Part shown: one piece after another, positions 46,990 to 60,200 of the stretch
How positions within the stretch are numbered: position 1 is the first letter of the stretch
Layout: every line of letters begins with the position of its first letter
Origin: Heliocidaris tuberculata
Lineage: Eukaryota; Echinodermata; Echinoidea; Camarodonta; Echinometridae
Direction of reading: 5' to 3'
DNA: 64,000 bases
Assembly (NCBI GenBank): GCA_025618425.1
Contig: CM046838.1
Coordinates: 43,128,019 to 43,192,018 of the forward strand
Made by a program: the position numbers and the translations under genes
Notes under the pieces: generated by a model
What the model saw: only the letters and a program-made list of their open reading frames with translations
What the model was told of the DNA's origin: nothing
Databases searched by the model: none

Positions 46990-47515
46990 CGGATGCATGA
47001 AATTAACTATGAAATTAAGTTGATAAAATCATGGTGTTACCATGGACCTCAAGATACTAAAACTGCATGAAAAAGCCATTTGCCAGCACTTTGTGCTTAC
47101 ACCATTTTTTTTTTTTTTCATTTTGCTAGTTCTAGGCACGTACAATCTTTTAAATGAAATAGGCATAAAGAGAATTCTTATTGAAACTGAAAGCAACCAA
47201 AGCTATTTCATAGAGTTTGTGACCACTTCTGCGGCAGCCAGACTCTTTCCTTTTTTTCTGATCGAAAGGGGGGATACAAAGGTAAAATAGAAAGAACTTT
47301 GCAGTAACCATGGCTCACTTCCTGTAAACTCCATCAGCTGTATGATTATTTTCTTTTAATGCATAATGGATGTTTGCCAGACTCAATTACAAGAAGCTCT
47401 ATATAGCCTCGACAGTGAATTGATGTGTTTTGCCCTTCTCTGACGCTACTTGGATGTCTTGAGCTGAAAGAGAAAAACAAACGTGAGATTACAGAGCCAA
47501 GTCCAATCTAGAAAT
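46990..47515 (+). promoter_or_regulatory. 5' flank of gene C with possible TATA box
   Basis: Matches blocks of the 5' flank of pseudogene D. TATATAG at 47402-47408 lies 108 bp before the ATG and could be a TATA box with a short 5' UTR. This is position-based inference. Confidence 0.4.
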
Positions 47516-47579
47516 ATGGATGGCTGGACGATCCTACTATGTTCATTGATTTGTATTCCTGAATTCGCCATGGCAATAG
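47516..47579 (+). CDS. Gene C signal-peptide exon
   Basis: 64 nt from ATG to donor GTAAAT, phase 1 out. Reads [20 protein letters not shown]. Start chosen because it is the first ATG of the conserved block, and because length and phase match 38130-38193. Confidence 0.82.
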
Positions 47580-47690
47580 GTAAATCTTTCAAACACTTAA
47601 TGACTATGATTTAATTTTTCATTGTGTTCTTATTTTAATAGGACGGCGGTAAATATAATAATGATAATTATAATATTAATATTTGTAATA

Positions 47691-47727
<37 letters not shown>

Positions 47728-47743
47728 TAGTAATAATAATAAC

Positions 47744-47778
<35 letters not shown>

Positions 47779-50700
47779 TATATAATAATTTATTTATCTA
47801 TTTATTTATTTCTGATATTTATACAGGGTAGCACATTTTCACCAATAGTGGTGGTCTTCCATGAGGCACTGTTTGATAATAAAAATATCAAGTAAAATAT
47901 AAATTCATTACAGCAACAAAACAAAACAAAATACAGAGGATATTTAAATATATGTACATATTATCTGGTATCCTCGTAATAAACGGAAATTTTCAAAAAC
48001 GTATTCAATGATATTTTGGTGCATATTTCTAAAATCAATGATATATATATGCATTCGGTAATTCGTTTTTTAAATAATAATAATAATAATAAACCGTTCT
48101 TGTATAGCGCATATCACATTATGATATAACGTCCCTATTAAAATGAGATGAAAGGACATCAAATACTTTTGACAACCCCTGAAAATATAATAATATTATG
48201 AAAGCTCATAAACAAAGTAAAGGGATGATCTTGGATCGATAAAAATCCCCACTTGGGATAACAAAAATGATATAGACATAATGGAATATATCAAAAGATG
48301 GTATTGTTATTCAAACAATACACATTGGACGTTCATTATACAGCATAATTGTTGAGTATGTACAACATAAATACCAATGAAAGCACCAATAACTCTAATA
48401 AGTGGTGTCATTCATTCAGTTCAAAAGCTTCATGTCATCAAAAAGTTTTTGAATAAAACAAGTAAATTTCATCGAGTAACGTATTAGAATCAATATAAGC
48501 GATATTCACTTTTAATAAACGTTTTCTGCAGATAGCAGAACTTTCAAGTTATGTTTGAAACTGTTCAATGTTGGTGATTTTTTTACAGAACTTTCAAGTT
48601 GGTTCCATACTCTAATTCCCGAAACCAAAGGACTGTGTTTGTATGTGTCCGTCCTAAATTTTGGTACACACAAGGCATCTTTTTCAGCTTGTCTTGTACT
48701 GTAACCATGTAATAAACTAACATGACTTAAATCTCTCTTTAAGTTTGTGGGTGCCATATCATGTAAACACTTATACATCATCACTGCACGTCCAAACTGG
48801 AAACGTGACTGAATAGGCATCCATCCTAGACGCGCGAACATGTCAGTGGAAGAAACATCAAATCCTTCTCCCAACACTACACGGGCAGCTCGTTTTTGAA
48901 CCTTTTGTAATTTAATTGTTTGTCTTTGAAATCGTCCAGCATTAAGGACTAAACGGTTTTTAGTTATCCGTGCATATATATTCCATACCTCAGGTTAATT
49001 TTTCTTCTACTTATTTAACGTTGCTTCCGCTGACTGTTAGAGTCGTGTCGTCGGCGTACATATCAACAATGCCAACATCAATACATTTAGGCAAACTTTT
49101 TAAATATAAAGAAAACAGAAGTGGCCCTAAAATTGAACCTTGCGGGACTCCAATGATAAATTTTAAGGAACTAGATGTTGCCATTTTAAAACAAACCGAC
49201 TAATCCCGGTTGGACAAATACGATTTAAACCACTGAACACTGTGATCCGAACATCCAATAATTATCAATAATAATGATAATAATGATGATAATAATAATA
49301 ATAATAATGATAATGATGATGTTACTAAATTGAATGATGATAATTATAAATGGAATGATGATATTGATGATGAAATAATAACAATAATGATAATGATGAT
49401 AAAGATAATGAAAAAAAAAAACAACTGATGATGTAGATGATATTCCAAAGAAAAATCCGTAGACCGACAGGAAAATATAAATAAAAAAATATTCAAAAAA
49501 TGTAAATAATGGCTAATACTGTTACTAACCGTTTATTCAGAATTTAGACCCTTTTACATGCCTAAGTTACCTCGCTGGCAACCATAGAGTTTCATTTTCT
49601 TAAGCCTCCAAGTAATAATTCTGTATTAAATACAGAATTATTACTTGGAGGCTTAAGAAAATTTTATAATTTTATTAATAAGCCTGCCAGGTCAAGATTT
49701 CTAAATTTTGGAAATCTTGACCTGGCAGGCTTATTTATAAAATTGTTCGCTTGTGTTTGCTTTCGGGCGCTGTCTGGCTTAATGCTGTCGTCTGTTTTGT
49801 GGGCCATTATGCTTTACATAACCGCCCACACTTTAAGACTTCAAAAGAAGGCTCATGATACCGAAACTTCGGTCTCGTTGGTTGTCAGTCTTGTGCACTG
49901 TAGCCAACCGCACTGGATCGTAAATGAAAATTTCACATAATTCTTCGTTTCTTATATGGATAGCCTTTTTGTGTCTGTCTTTGCTTTCTGTAGATACCGC
50001 TTTCAACATCAGCTTGGTTAACGGGACTGGCGAATACGAAGGTCGTGTTGAGGTGTTATACAACAACATATCTGGTTCCATATGTGGTAGCCCCGACTGG
50101 GATTTTGAGAGTGCCAACGTCGTATGTAAATCCCTAGGCTATACTCAAGCCTACGTGGTCTCATATGGGAGAATGTTCGGGACGATGGCTGGAGTAGTTC
50201 ATTTTAACAAGCTTGGATGTACGGGAAGCGAAGCAAGCATTACCTCATGCCCTTATAAATTGTACAAGGTCGAGAATGGAAACTGTCGCACCGAGGGGCA
50301 TGGTGACGCTGGAGTTGTTTGTAAATCTGGTAGTCCTGCCGAGTCACTGTTAAACCAATGTCAAAAACTCTTTCTTTTCTAGAGTCATGTATCTGAGCTA
50401 GAATTTTTATATCAATATCTATGGAGAATCATAAAAGGATTATAAGCCTAAACAAGCATAACATCAAGTTCTAAACATTAGTTTTAGAGAAAAGGATGTG
50501 ACATCGCCGAAAAAAATGCCCCGTCTTGGTGATATGGGGGAAACTGAAATGATGTATAATTATTTTTTTGTTTGTTTGTTTGTTAGGAAACGATATGAAT
50601 TAGGCGTAAGGACACGTTAGATACAAAAAGAGCAATTTTCACAACACGTAATTATTGTGTTTAACACACTCTTAAAATGTTGGGTAAATTTAGTTGGGTA

Positions 50701-52680
50701 ACTGCTGGTTGGTTAAAAATATTCCCAATTCTGGGCTATTATTAACCAACTGGACACTCGAGTGGTGTAACCAATATTGGTCAATACTTTTTACCTAAAT
50801 ATTGGGCATATATTTACCAACAGTATTTGGTAATTATGGGTTGGGTACTTGTTGCCCTGTAGTTGTGTAATTTTGTCACATTTCCTTTGCCAGTTGGGTA
50901 AATTTTGTTGGGTAACTGATGGTTGGTTAGAAATTCGCTTTTGCCCAACTTGTGGTAAATATTTTTACCCAATATTGGGGAAAACACTTATATGAATATT
51001 CATGAATTTTTAGTAGCGTATGGTTTGGGGTGGCCCGATTTACTAACTGTCACCGAATGCATAAAAAAATATAAGGGGTATATAAGAGCTTGCACTAGTT
51101 TGCACTAACTGGATAGGATAGGACTGGGATAGGATAGGTTAAGATATAGGATAGGATAGCTTAAAATAGGATAGGTTAGGATTGATTAGGTTAAGACCCA
51201 GAAGGACGTAACAAGCAGATTTCATTTTTTTTTACCTAGGTTGGAGGAAAAAGGAAACAATAAATTGGGCAGCTGAATTTGCCCAACCACATGATATTTG
51301 TTACCAAACAGTTGAACAAATAGAGGGTTGGGCAATCCTATTGGGTAAGATTGGTTGGGCAATAATTACCCAACTGAGAATATAACCAACAGTTGGGCAA
51401 TTGTAGAGTTGGGTAAAATCTAATGGGTCACCAACTGATGGGCAATTTAATTTGCCCAACAACATAGTAAATGGATTGCCCAACATCAGTTGGGCAAATT
51501 TTAACCAAAAGTTGTGTGGACAGTATGTTGCCCAGTGTTGGTTAAAAATTGGGCATTTTTTTTGCCCAACTTTTTTAAGAGTGCAGGGAAGTGAACCAAA
51601 TAATATCCAGCACTACAAAACCCAAAACGAAAAAAAAAACAAAAAAAAAAAAACCCAAAACAAACAAACAAATATGATTTATTTCAAGTTTGGGCCTGAT
51701 CATAAAAGAGGAGATTGTCAGCTTTAAAATGATTGAAAACACATTAAAATCTGATGTTCCTAATATATCGAAAAAGAGAAGAATATTCAGTCCCAAAGAA
51801 TGTTATTTTGAAGAAAAAACACATCTGAAAGTTGAAATGTGCAAAATACCATATCATGATTTTTCGATTTACTCCGGATATTGGTTTAAGATATTCTCAA
51901 AATAAGATAGTAAATAGGATTCTTTTCTTGAACAAGCAACTCCATAAGATGAAAATAGTCAGTAACGAAAAAAAAAAAATTATCATTTTGTAAAAGAGAG
52001 TTGGAAGACTTTGTACATTTATTTTACGAAGCAAAATGGATATATGAAGGCTCTCATTAAGTTCAGATTAAGTTCAATTTTAGAAAATATAATTTTTATT
52101 TTACGAAGCAAAATGGATATATGAAGGCTCTCGAGTGCAGACTATAAAGTTCACTTTCAGAAAATATAATTTTGGTTTTGAAGAGAAGGGAAATGATACT
52201 TTAAAAATTGCATGGTAACTTTGATAAAGCAGCAACTGTTTGTTCAAAATCTCAATGACCAAAGTTCGTTATTTACTACCAAAAAAAAAGTGATTTAATA
52301 TAATGAGGATATATTCATTCTCTATCGGGTATGTACAACAAATGTTGTATTTTAATGGCAGTCACTTCAACCTGTCTTTATATGAACGAAAATTTGATTC
52401 AGCAGGATAGCCTGTGAAGGGTTACAGAGTTAAAAAAAAAAAAAAAAAAACCTCCTTTATTGAGCTCTAACTGAAAATCACAACATGAAACGTTTTCGTG
52501 GTTATCGGTGCACGTTCAAATATGGTATTTAATGTTATTTTTTAAAAACAATATTGTTCAGTGTGCTTGATCCAAGAAAACTAACCATAGTACCATTGGA
52601 ATTCATATAAGTTGTAGTTTGAAAGGATATTGAATTTTATTAGCAGTTATCATAATTTGCATAATCTATTTACACTATTG

Positions 52681-52730
<50 letters not shown>

Positions 52731-53080
52731 GTGTGTGTGCGTGTGGGTGTGCGTGTGTGTGTGTGTGAACAGATAATGATGGAACGAAATGAAGTAGGTT
52801 ACTCGGTGTATTTACAATCTTTCGGCTCTTGGCCTTCTTCAAGTTTATTCGCTAGATCAAACAGAATGAAAGAAATAATGATAATAAGCACACACCAAAA
52901 CCAAAGACAACAGAACAGAATTTGCTAGATCAAACAGAAAAAAAAAATAATAAGCAGCTTAACAAAACTAAATACAACAGAACAGAATTATCATAAAGCA
53001 TGCAACATAAATCAACAGGAATAAGTTCAACCATGTCAACCGAACGGTACACACATCCACACCTCTCTTACTATATATGT

Positions 53081-53125
<45 letters not shown>

Positions 53126-56100
53126 AGATACACCGCCTCCCTTGCGCTTGACTGGAGGGGCAACTCCGAATGAAGGTCGGGTTGAGCTCATGGTACGTGG
53201 ATCATGGGGTTCCCTCTGCAGAAACGGGCAATGGGACTACAGAGACTTCGATATGTTTTGCAAGATACTAGGCTACAAACGGGCTGACATAATGTTTCGC
53301 CTAAATGTATTTGGAAAATCCGATGTCGACATCATATATGATCAAATGAAATGCCCGAGCAGATTAAAATCTTCGTGGGGCTCATGCACCCTCTCTGCTG
53401 GCGCATTCTCCTGTTCGAACAGAGAAGTCGGAGTTGCCTGTGATGCGTGTGAGTATTTATCGTTCTTCTCTTGAAGGGCACTTTATACTTTTCATACTGA
53501 CAATTTCCTGTTTAATTAAATGAGCACTGAATAACTCTTACTTGAATGTTAACATATTAGTATTATTCGGCGTGTTTCTACTGGAGATCCTGAAAGTCAC
53601 GTAACAGAATGGTACAAATACCCGAAATAACAATTCAGCACTTACGCATATAGACATTTAACTGTTTTATTTCATTTTTTTCAAAAGCACAATAAAGCAT
53701 TTCTTCTGAAGTTCGTAGATGGAAATAGTTCTTTTGTGTGTTTATCTATATTCATAATTTAAGAAAAAACTGGAAAATATTTAATAAGTACGCTTTATGT
53801 ATGATTTTCTCGTCCTTTCATTTCAGAATAGGTCATAATTAGTCACAGACGTATATTATTCCCTTTTCCCCGTTTCATCTGTTTAGCAACGTTTTACTTT
53901 TAGTTTCCTTCAATTCAACCACATAATATTTTATTATTTATTCTTTCTTCTTCTTTTTTTTTTTGTTCAGTCATAAACGTCACATTCCGGCTTTCAAATG
54001 GCTTTGGCCCACACGAAGGCCACGTTGAGTACTTCTACAATGGAGAGTGGAACGGTGTGTGTGGAGAAAAATCCATAGCATATCCAGCCGAAGTGCTTTG
54101 TCGCAGTTTTGGGTATGACCGCGTATTTGCTGTGTTACAGCAAGGTGGATTTGGTGAACCAACAAATATATACTTTGACGGCATCGTCTGCAGCGGAGAT
54201 GCCGTTACCTATGACCAGTGCCGTCTCTACAAGTACCGAACTAGTTTTTGTGACGTTGGCTACGGAGCTATGGCAATCTCCTGTGACATTCGTAAGTTAC
54301 TGTTTTTGAGGTATTGTGCTAACAGACTGTGAAATCTAACATTTTATATACCCCTTGGCCGATTCTTACCTAGACTGAGCGTCTGGTTTAGTTACACCGA
54401 GACTTGGATTTGAATTACTGTAGGTTTGACTGTATAGTACATTACTTTAAAATAATAGTATAATACCGGCCAGCACGTTCGCATTAACCAAATTGTGAAA
54501 GCCCTTTGACCCTTAATGTAAACATAATTGTGTTCATACGAGTCCACACTGAAGCCACATAAATGCAAAGTACAGTAATAGCCTTTCGATGAACGAGCAA
54601 TTATATATTGGATTAGAAAAAGACATTGGCTATATTAGTTTTGCAGATCACATCTCGCCGATTTATGTAAAAAGCTCACGTCGCCCAATTCATCGCTTTT
54701 TTACAGGACGGTTCTATTCGATGATATACAGTGCCTATGAAAAAAAAGTATACCCAACTTTGGTAGCTTCGTATATAACATTTACATATTCTGTGACTTT
54801 CAGATTTATCTCATGGTAAAGAGTAACTAGTACTCTGTCTATTGATACCTTATTAATAACTTTGATGCCACGGATGACTGAGTACCGGGGTTTTTAAAGA
54901 TCGCGTCAAAATCCATTTGTACCAACTTTGGGCTGAAGCAAAGCGTGCATGTCACAAGCCATTCGTGGAATGATGTATTATTTGTTTCAGTCTATAAACG
55001 ATTGTGAAGTTTTTTTTCATTGATTTTGTACATATTAAAAGCAAACATCAACAAAAACCACCCAAAATACTTTTCAAAGCAGAGTTTATGATATTCTCCT
55101 CGTCTTAATGACACAAAATTGGCTTCCTCCGTATCCCTTAATTGTTTAAGAAAATAGCCCTTCATATGCGAGTCATTCACAGTGGACAAAACTATTCGGG
55201 ATGTCATTATTATCATGAAAGTCCACTGTCGATTCTTTAAGTAGTTATCAACAACTGTGTATCCTTTCTTACCTTTCATTCTTCCTTAAAGTTATTTAAA
55301 CATTGATTTCATGTGCTATTCAAGTCAATACGTTATGCAGGTGAGATGGTGCAACTGACAAATCTGGAGAGCATTTTTTTGTCAAGATAATATCATACGA
55401 CATGAAGTTTGCAAGCTAGGCAAACTGAATTAAGATTAGCCCTACGTGAGCTGAATGAAAGCTTAAACAGAATGAATAACTTTTAAACACAAACCATTCA
55501 GACACAACACAGAATAAATGTTTAAAGGACTTAAGACTAAAGTAACACAGGCTTGTGGTTTTGATCCACATTTTGTTGCATCAATCAACTGATCAAAACT
55601 TGGAACAAATGGATTTTGACGGCTCTTTTTGAAAAGCTTGGTACTCAGTCATCCGTGACTGCAAAGTAGCATCAACAGAAATGTCTTTATAGGTGGTTGT
55701 TTTTGCTCCTAGTGTTGGTTTGGGAGTCTCCTTTGTGATAACTAGTGACTGAAAAAAAACAGGAAGGGAGAACAAATTTTTAAAATGTTCAAATTTCAAA
55801 ACTTCACCGCTCGGATACAGTGCTCAGTTGAGAATTCTCCTGATTAAAAATGCATAAAAATGTACTGCTCGGTCTCTCCCTCGCTTAGTCTGGGCAGGTG
55901 GAGGGGGGGGGGGGGGCTCACTTTCATTGTTTGACCCTGTATGCCCATCTTGGTCCTGTGCTCCGGTGCCTCTGATGAAATCATTCCAGAGCTGTGATTT
56001 GGCGTCTGTAGCACAAGGACTATGGCTATAATTTGTTTATAGCTATTCCATGTAGTTTCCAACAAGGTACCCTAGGGAACTACCTTTTAAAGTGCGAATA

Positions 56101-57180
56101 CCAAAGTCTCATTCCATGGTATCATCATCTTGTGTGCTTTATAGTGAACTTTTTTACAACTTTCATTTTCTTTGCCATCTTTATGTACAAGTGGAGATTC
56201 AAAAGGTGATGGTTAGTAGAGCAATTCAGTCTTGGGTATGGTGACTTGCAAACCAATTTTCTTTGCTGTGTTTGACAATCTGTCCATATTTCTTGCAAAT
56301 GGTCAATGTTTTAAGCTAAAGGGCGCTGTCATCGGCGTATAAGCGTCCTTTGGTCCTTTGCAATGAGCGTAGTCTTGAAAGGTTGAAGAAGTTGCCGATG
56401 TCAAATCTGATAGATATTCCTGGAGCAGAGGCGGCGGAACGTCGGGCTCACGCAATGAAAGTGGGAGTCACCTTTTGTCCTCCAAACAAAAAGTGCCCCC
56501 ACTTCCATTGTCCGAGTCCGACGTTCCGCCGCCTCTGTCCTGGAGACACATACTTCTAGCATTACAGTGAAGAAAATTCTAAAGAGTCAAAGGAATATTA
56601 CACAGCCGTTATATCTACGTAATATCACACAGCAATTAGTTTACGTATATCACTCATGGATGGTTTATTGTTATGTTGGGTTTACACTAGGCCACGATGA
56701 CCACGATGGCCACGATTTGAGAGAATCGTGATGAGCGTGTTGGTCGTGGGATCGAATTGTTGTGATCGCGAGGGAGCTTTGTGGAATCGTGATGATCGTG
56801 TTGAGCGTGACAAACATTTTGACTGTCTGCAATTTTGCCAGGATTATCACGATTTGACGCCAAATCTTGAGAGAGCGTAATAGAACGTGGGTATCATCGT
56901 AGAGCTTAACAAACCATAACAGAGCGGAACAGACCTTGATGCGCCATCGTAGGGGATCCTGGTAAATTTGGAAACACGATTCCTTCAAATTTCACTACGA
57001 TCCCACCACGTTTCTATCACGCTCTACTACGATTCATCAAGATACATTGAGCAGCATGAGTAATATGGAAGGGCTCCAGCGCTCTCCAAGATTCATTGCG
57101 TTTTCCAAAGATCTTACCTTTGAACTGCTATAATTTTTGGATTTGATTTGTAGAACAAGCGTTTCATCATCATCATCATC

Positions 57181-57216
<36 letters not shown>

Positions 57217-60200
57217 ACAAATAATAATAATGATAAAAATGCAATATTTATCAAGCGCATAATAAGCGTTCACTTTTCTATGCTAAAAAAAAAAATGCCA
57301 GCGAAAGGGAATGCCTCTGCTAATAGTGACAAGGCTTCTCCAACTCGTCCATAACCGCTAGCAGCTGAAGAAGCCCCAGCAGAAGTCCATGAAGAGCCAG
57401 AGACAATATGCTATGGCTTTCAATTCTCCACAGGTGATAGGACAGGAGACAACACCATATTTATATGCTTCGACGATGGCCATACAAACTTCTGGAAGAA
57501 TATGGCATATGGAGGAGCGACTACATTTGAAGGCTTATAGGATAGTGAACGTGAAGAAAATCGTGCCAGATCTTGACCAGAATCGTGTTGGCTTCGTAAC
57601 AAAACGTACCGAGAGATTAGAAAAAAAAATGGAACTCCACGCTTTTTTAATCGTGCAGATCGTTGCCATCGTGACCCCAGTATAAACCCAACATAACGCA
57701 ATCGGAGACCTTCAACTATTATAATGATTATAAAACCTAGTTTGTCAGACTGTAACGACGATAAACAGTCAATGTCACGTTAATAGGTAAAGTTACACTT
57801 GTATTTCTTTCTAGATGAAGATATTGATGTCCGTTTAACTGGTGGTAGTGGCGATCACGAGGGTCGAGTAGAAGTGTTCTTTAACGGAACTTGGGGCAAA
57901 ATTTGTGGCAATGACCTCTGGACGTTTAATTCGGCTGACGTAGTGTGTAGGGTTAGAGGCTTTGATCGAGCTTTTATAATTTACTACGACGACACATTTG
58001 ACGATGGTGATCTCGAATTAGTGCACTTTGACGAGGTAAACTGCCTCGGCACGGAAACCAATCTGACATCATGCTCGGCTTATAGATACAAGGAAAGGTT
58101 TTGTCAAGATGGTGCTACGGAATCTGCTAGCGTCACATGCACATCAGGTAAGAAATGTAAATTGGTAATACTAATATTACTTCCTTGAAACTATACCAAA
58201 CTGTATCCATTCTAGCATTTAGGTGATAAAACAAATACACAAGACGTACAACGTACTAGAAGCTGTAAGTTACCCCTGGGTTCTCATTTCGTTCAGTCTA
58301 ACCGAGCGTGTTAACCAGCTTTCTAGCTTGAGGAGGGGAGAGGATATGATATCTCAGTTTATAACAGTGTTTACCTATGTAAACATTCTGAGGCTGTTGA
58401 GGTGAGCTTCAATTCTTGATAATGACAAGTTAATTTTTTTTTAATTCAATGGCAATGCACTCATTCCGTTGGCATGGATTATGAAGAAAACTTTTTTCTC
58501 TCTCTCCCAGAATCGGGACCTAGCGTAGACCTAAGGCTGGTGAACGGCAGTGGATCCTACGAAGGGCAGGTCGAATTGTTTGTCAATGGAGCTTGGCGGA
58601 AAATCTGTGGAGAGAAATGGACCTACATCGAGTCGGATGTATTCTGTCGTTCTCTTGGATATGAAAGAGCCTACGCTATTCTGCAGGACGGGAGTGCATT
58701 TGTCAGCAGTGGGAATACATCGCTTTTCTTTGACGAATTAAAATGTACGGGACTTGAAAACAGTGTAACCGACTGCCGATTGCTTCGATACAAGAACAGG
58801 AACTGTGATTCTGCGTACGGTGCCACTTCAATTTCATGTGAAACAGGTTTGACATAAAATTATTTTCTTTTTTTCTTTTCGATCATCAAATATCATAGGT
58901 TTCCATGTAAGGCAACCTGTTGTACATCAGGATTTTCATTAAAAATTAGCATGTGTTGATGTATTCGGAAACATTTCTGTAGCATGATTGTAAATGGAGC
59001 ATTCATGACTATTTTGTTCAAAGCTTACAGAGAATTAACCAGCAAATCTGCGTTTGGTATTAAAGGGAAGCTTGAGTTCTGGGAAAGGTAAAAAATAATT
59101 TTTGAGCCTTCTCATTCTTTTTATGTTAGTTTGGAAGATTTTTATAGTAGAAATGTCCCCTGAAAAGGATTGCTCTTCAAATGCCCTTACATTCAAAATA
59201 TGACAAGAAACGTTTGAAATGTTCGGGCCGAACATTTGTGTGTAGTCCCATATACACATTTCTGTGTGCAGTGCAGGTGACTCTCAGCAGGATTGAGTCA
59301 ATTTCTTATCATCTTGGTGATTCCAAGACCTTACAGCATACACCAATTCTTATTTCCTATATAATCAACCTTTCCCAATTGCTTTGAGACAATTTCTTTC
59401 ACAATTAAATCTCATGACCAGAACTCAACTTTATCTTTAAGGTTTGGTACTCTTTTCCTTCAAATCTTTTATCATAATGTGGTTTTCTGCGAAAGGCAAC
59501 CTACTAAAGGCCATGGGCGAACACGGATTGAAATAGATAGACGTTCCTGCATTGGCAAGATGCAATGAGCCCGACATACTGACATACGTATTTTGTATTT
59601 TTCCTGTCATGGTACTTAAGGTTTGGTACTCTTTTCCTTCAAATCTGTTATAATAATGTGGTTTTCTGCGAAAGCCAACCTATTGAACGCCATGGGCGAA
59701 CACGGATTAAAATAGATAGAAGTCACTGCATTTAATTTTACATACGTATTTCATATTTTTCCTGGCATGAATACCTAAATGGTATCCGTTTATGTGCAAA
59801 TATTTTCAAAATTGCAAATCTGTCGTTTCTCCGCAGATGATGCAATTAGTATTCGCCTCGTCGGAGGTCGAGACACATTCGAGGGCCGGGCCGAAATCTT
59901 CTACGATGGATCATGGGGCTCGATCTGTGCCAAACAGCCCTGGAACATGGCCACTGCTACCCTGATGTGTCGCATGCTAGGATTTAACGTCAATGACTTC
60001 GTCGCTTCTTATAATAGCAATCGCTTTGGTGACTTGACTCAACCAGTTCACTTTGACGAACTGGATTGTTCCAGTGCAGAGAATAGCAGTTTGATCAAAT
60101 CTTGTCGTCTGCTGAAGTACGGAACTGGCTACTGCAACAGTGGATACGCCAGCGTCCAATGTGACCTACGTAAGCATGGAGTGGTTAGATTTGAAATTTT

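Noticed and set aside
47622..47831. Ile-rich frame
   Set aside because: A translation of the TAA microsatellite.
57389..57701. Overlapping frames of about 95 codons on both strands
   Set aside because: They lie within the 56671-57696 TIR element and match no family.
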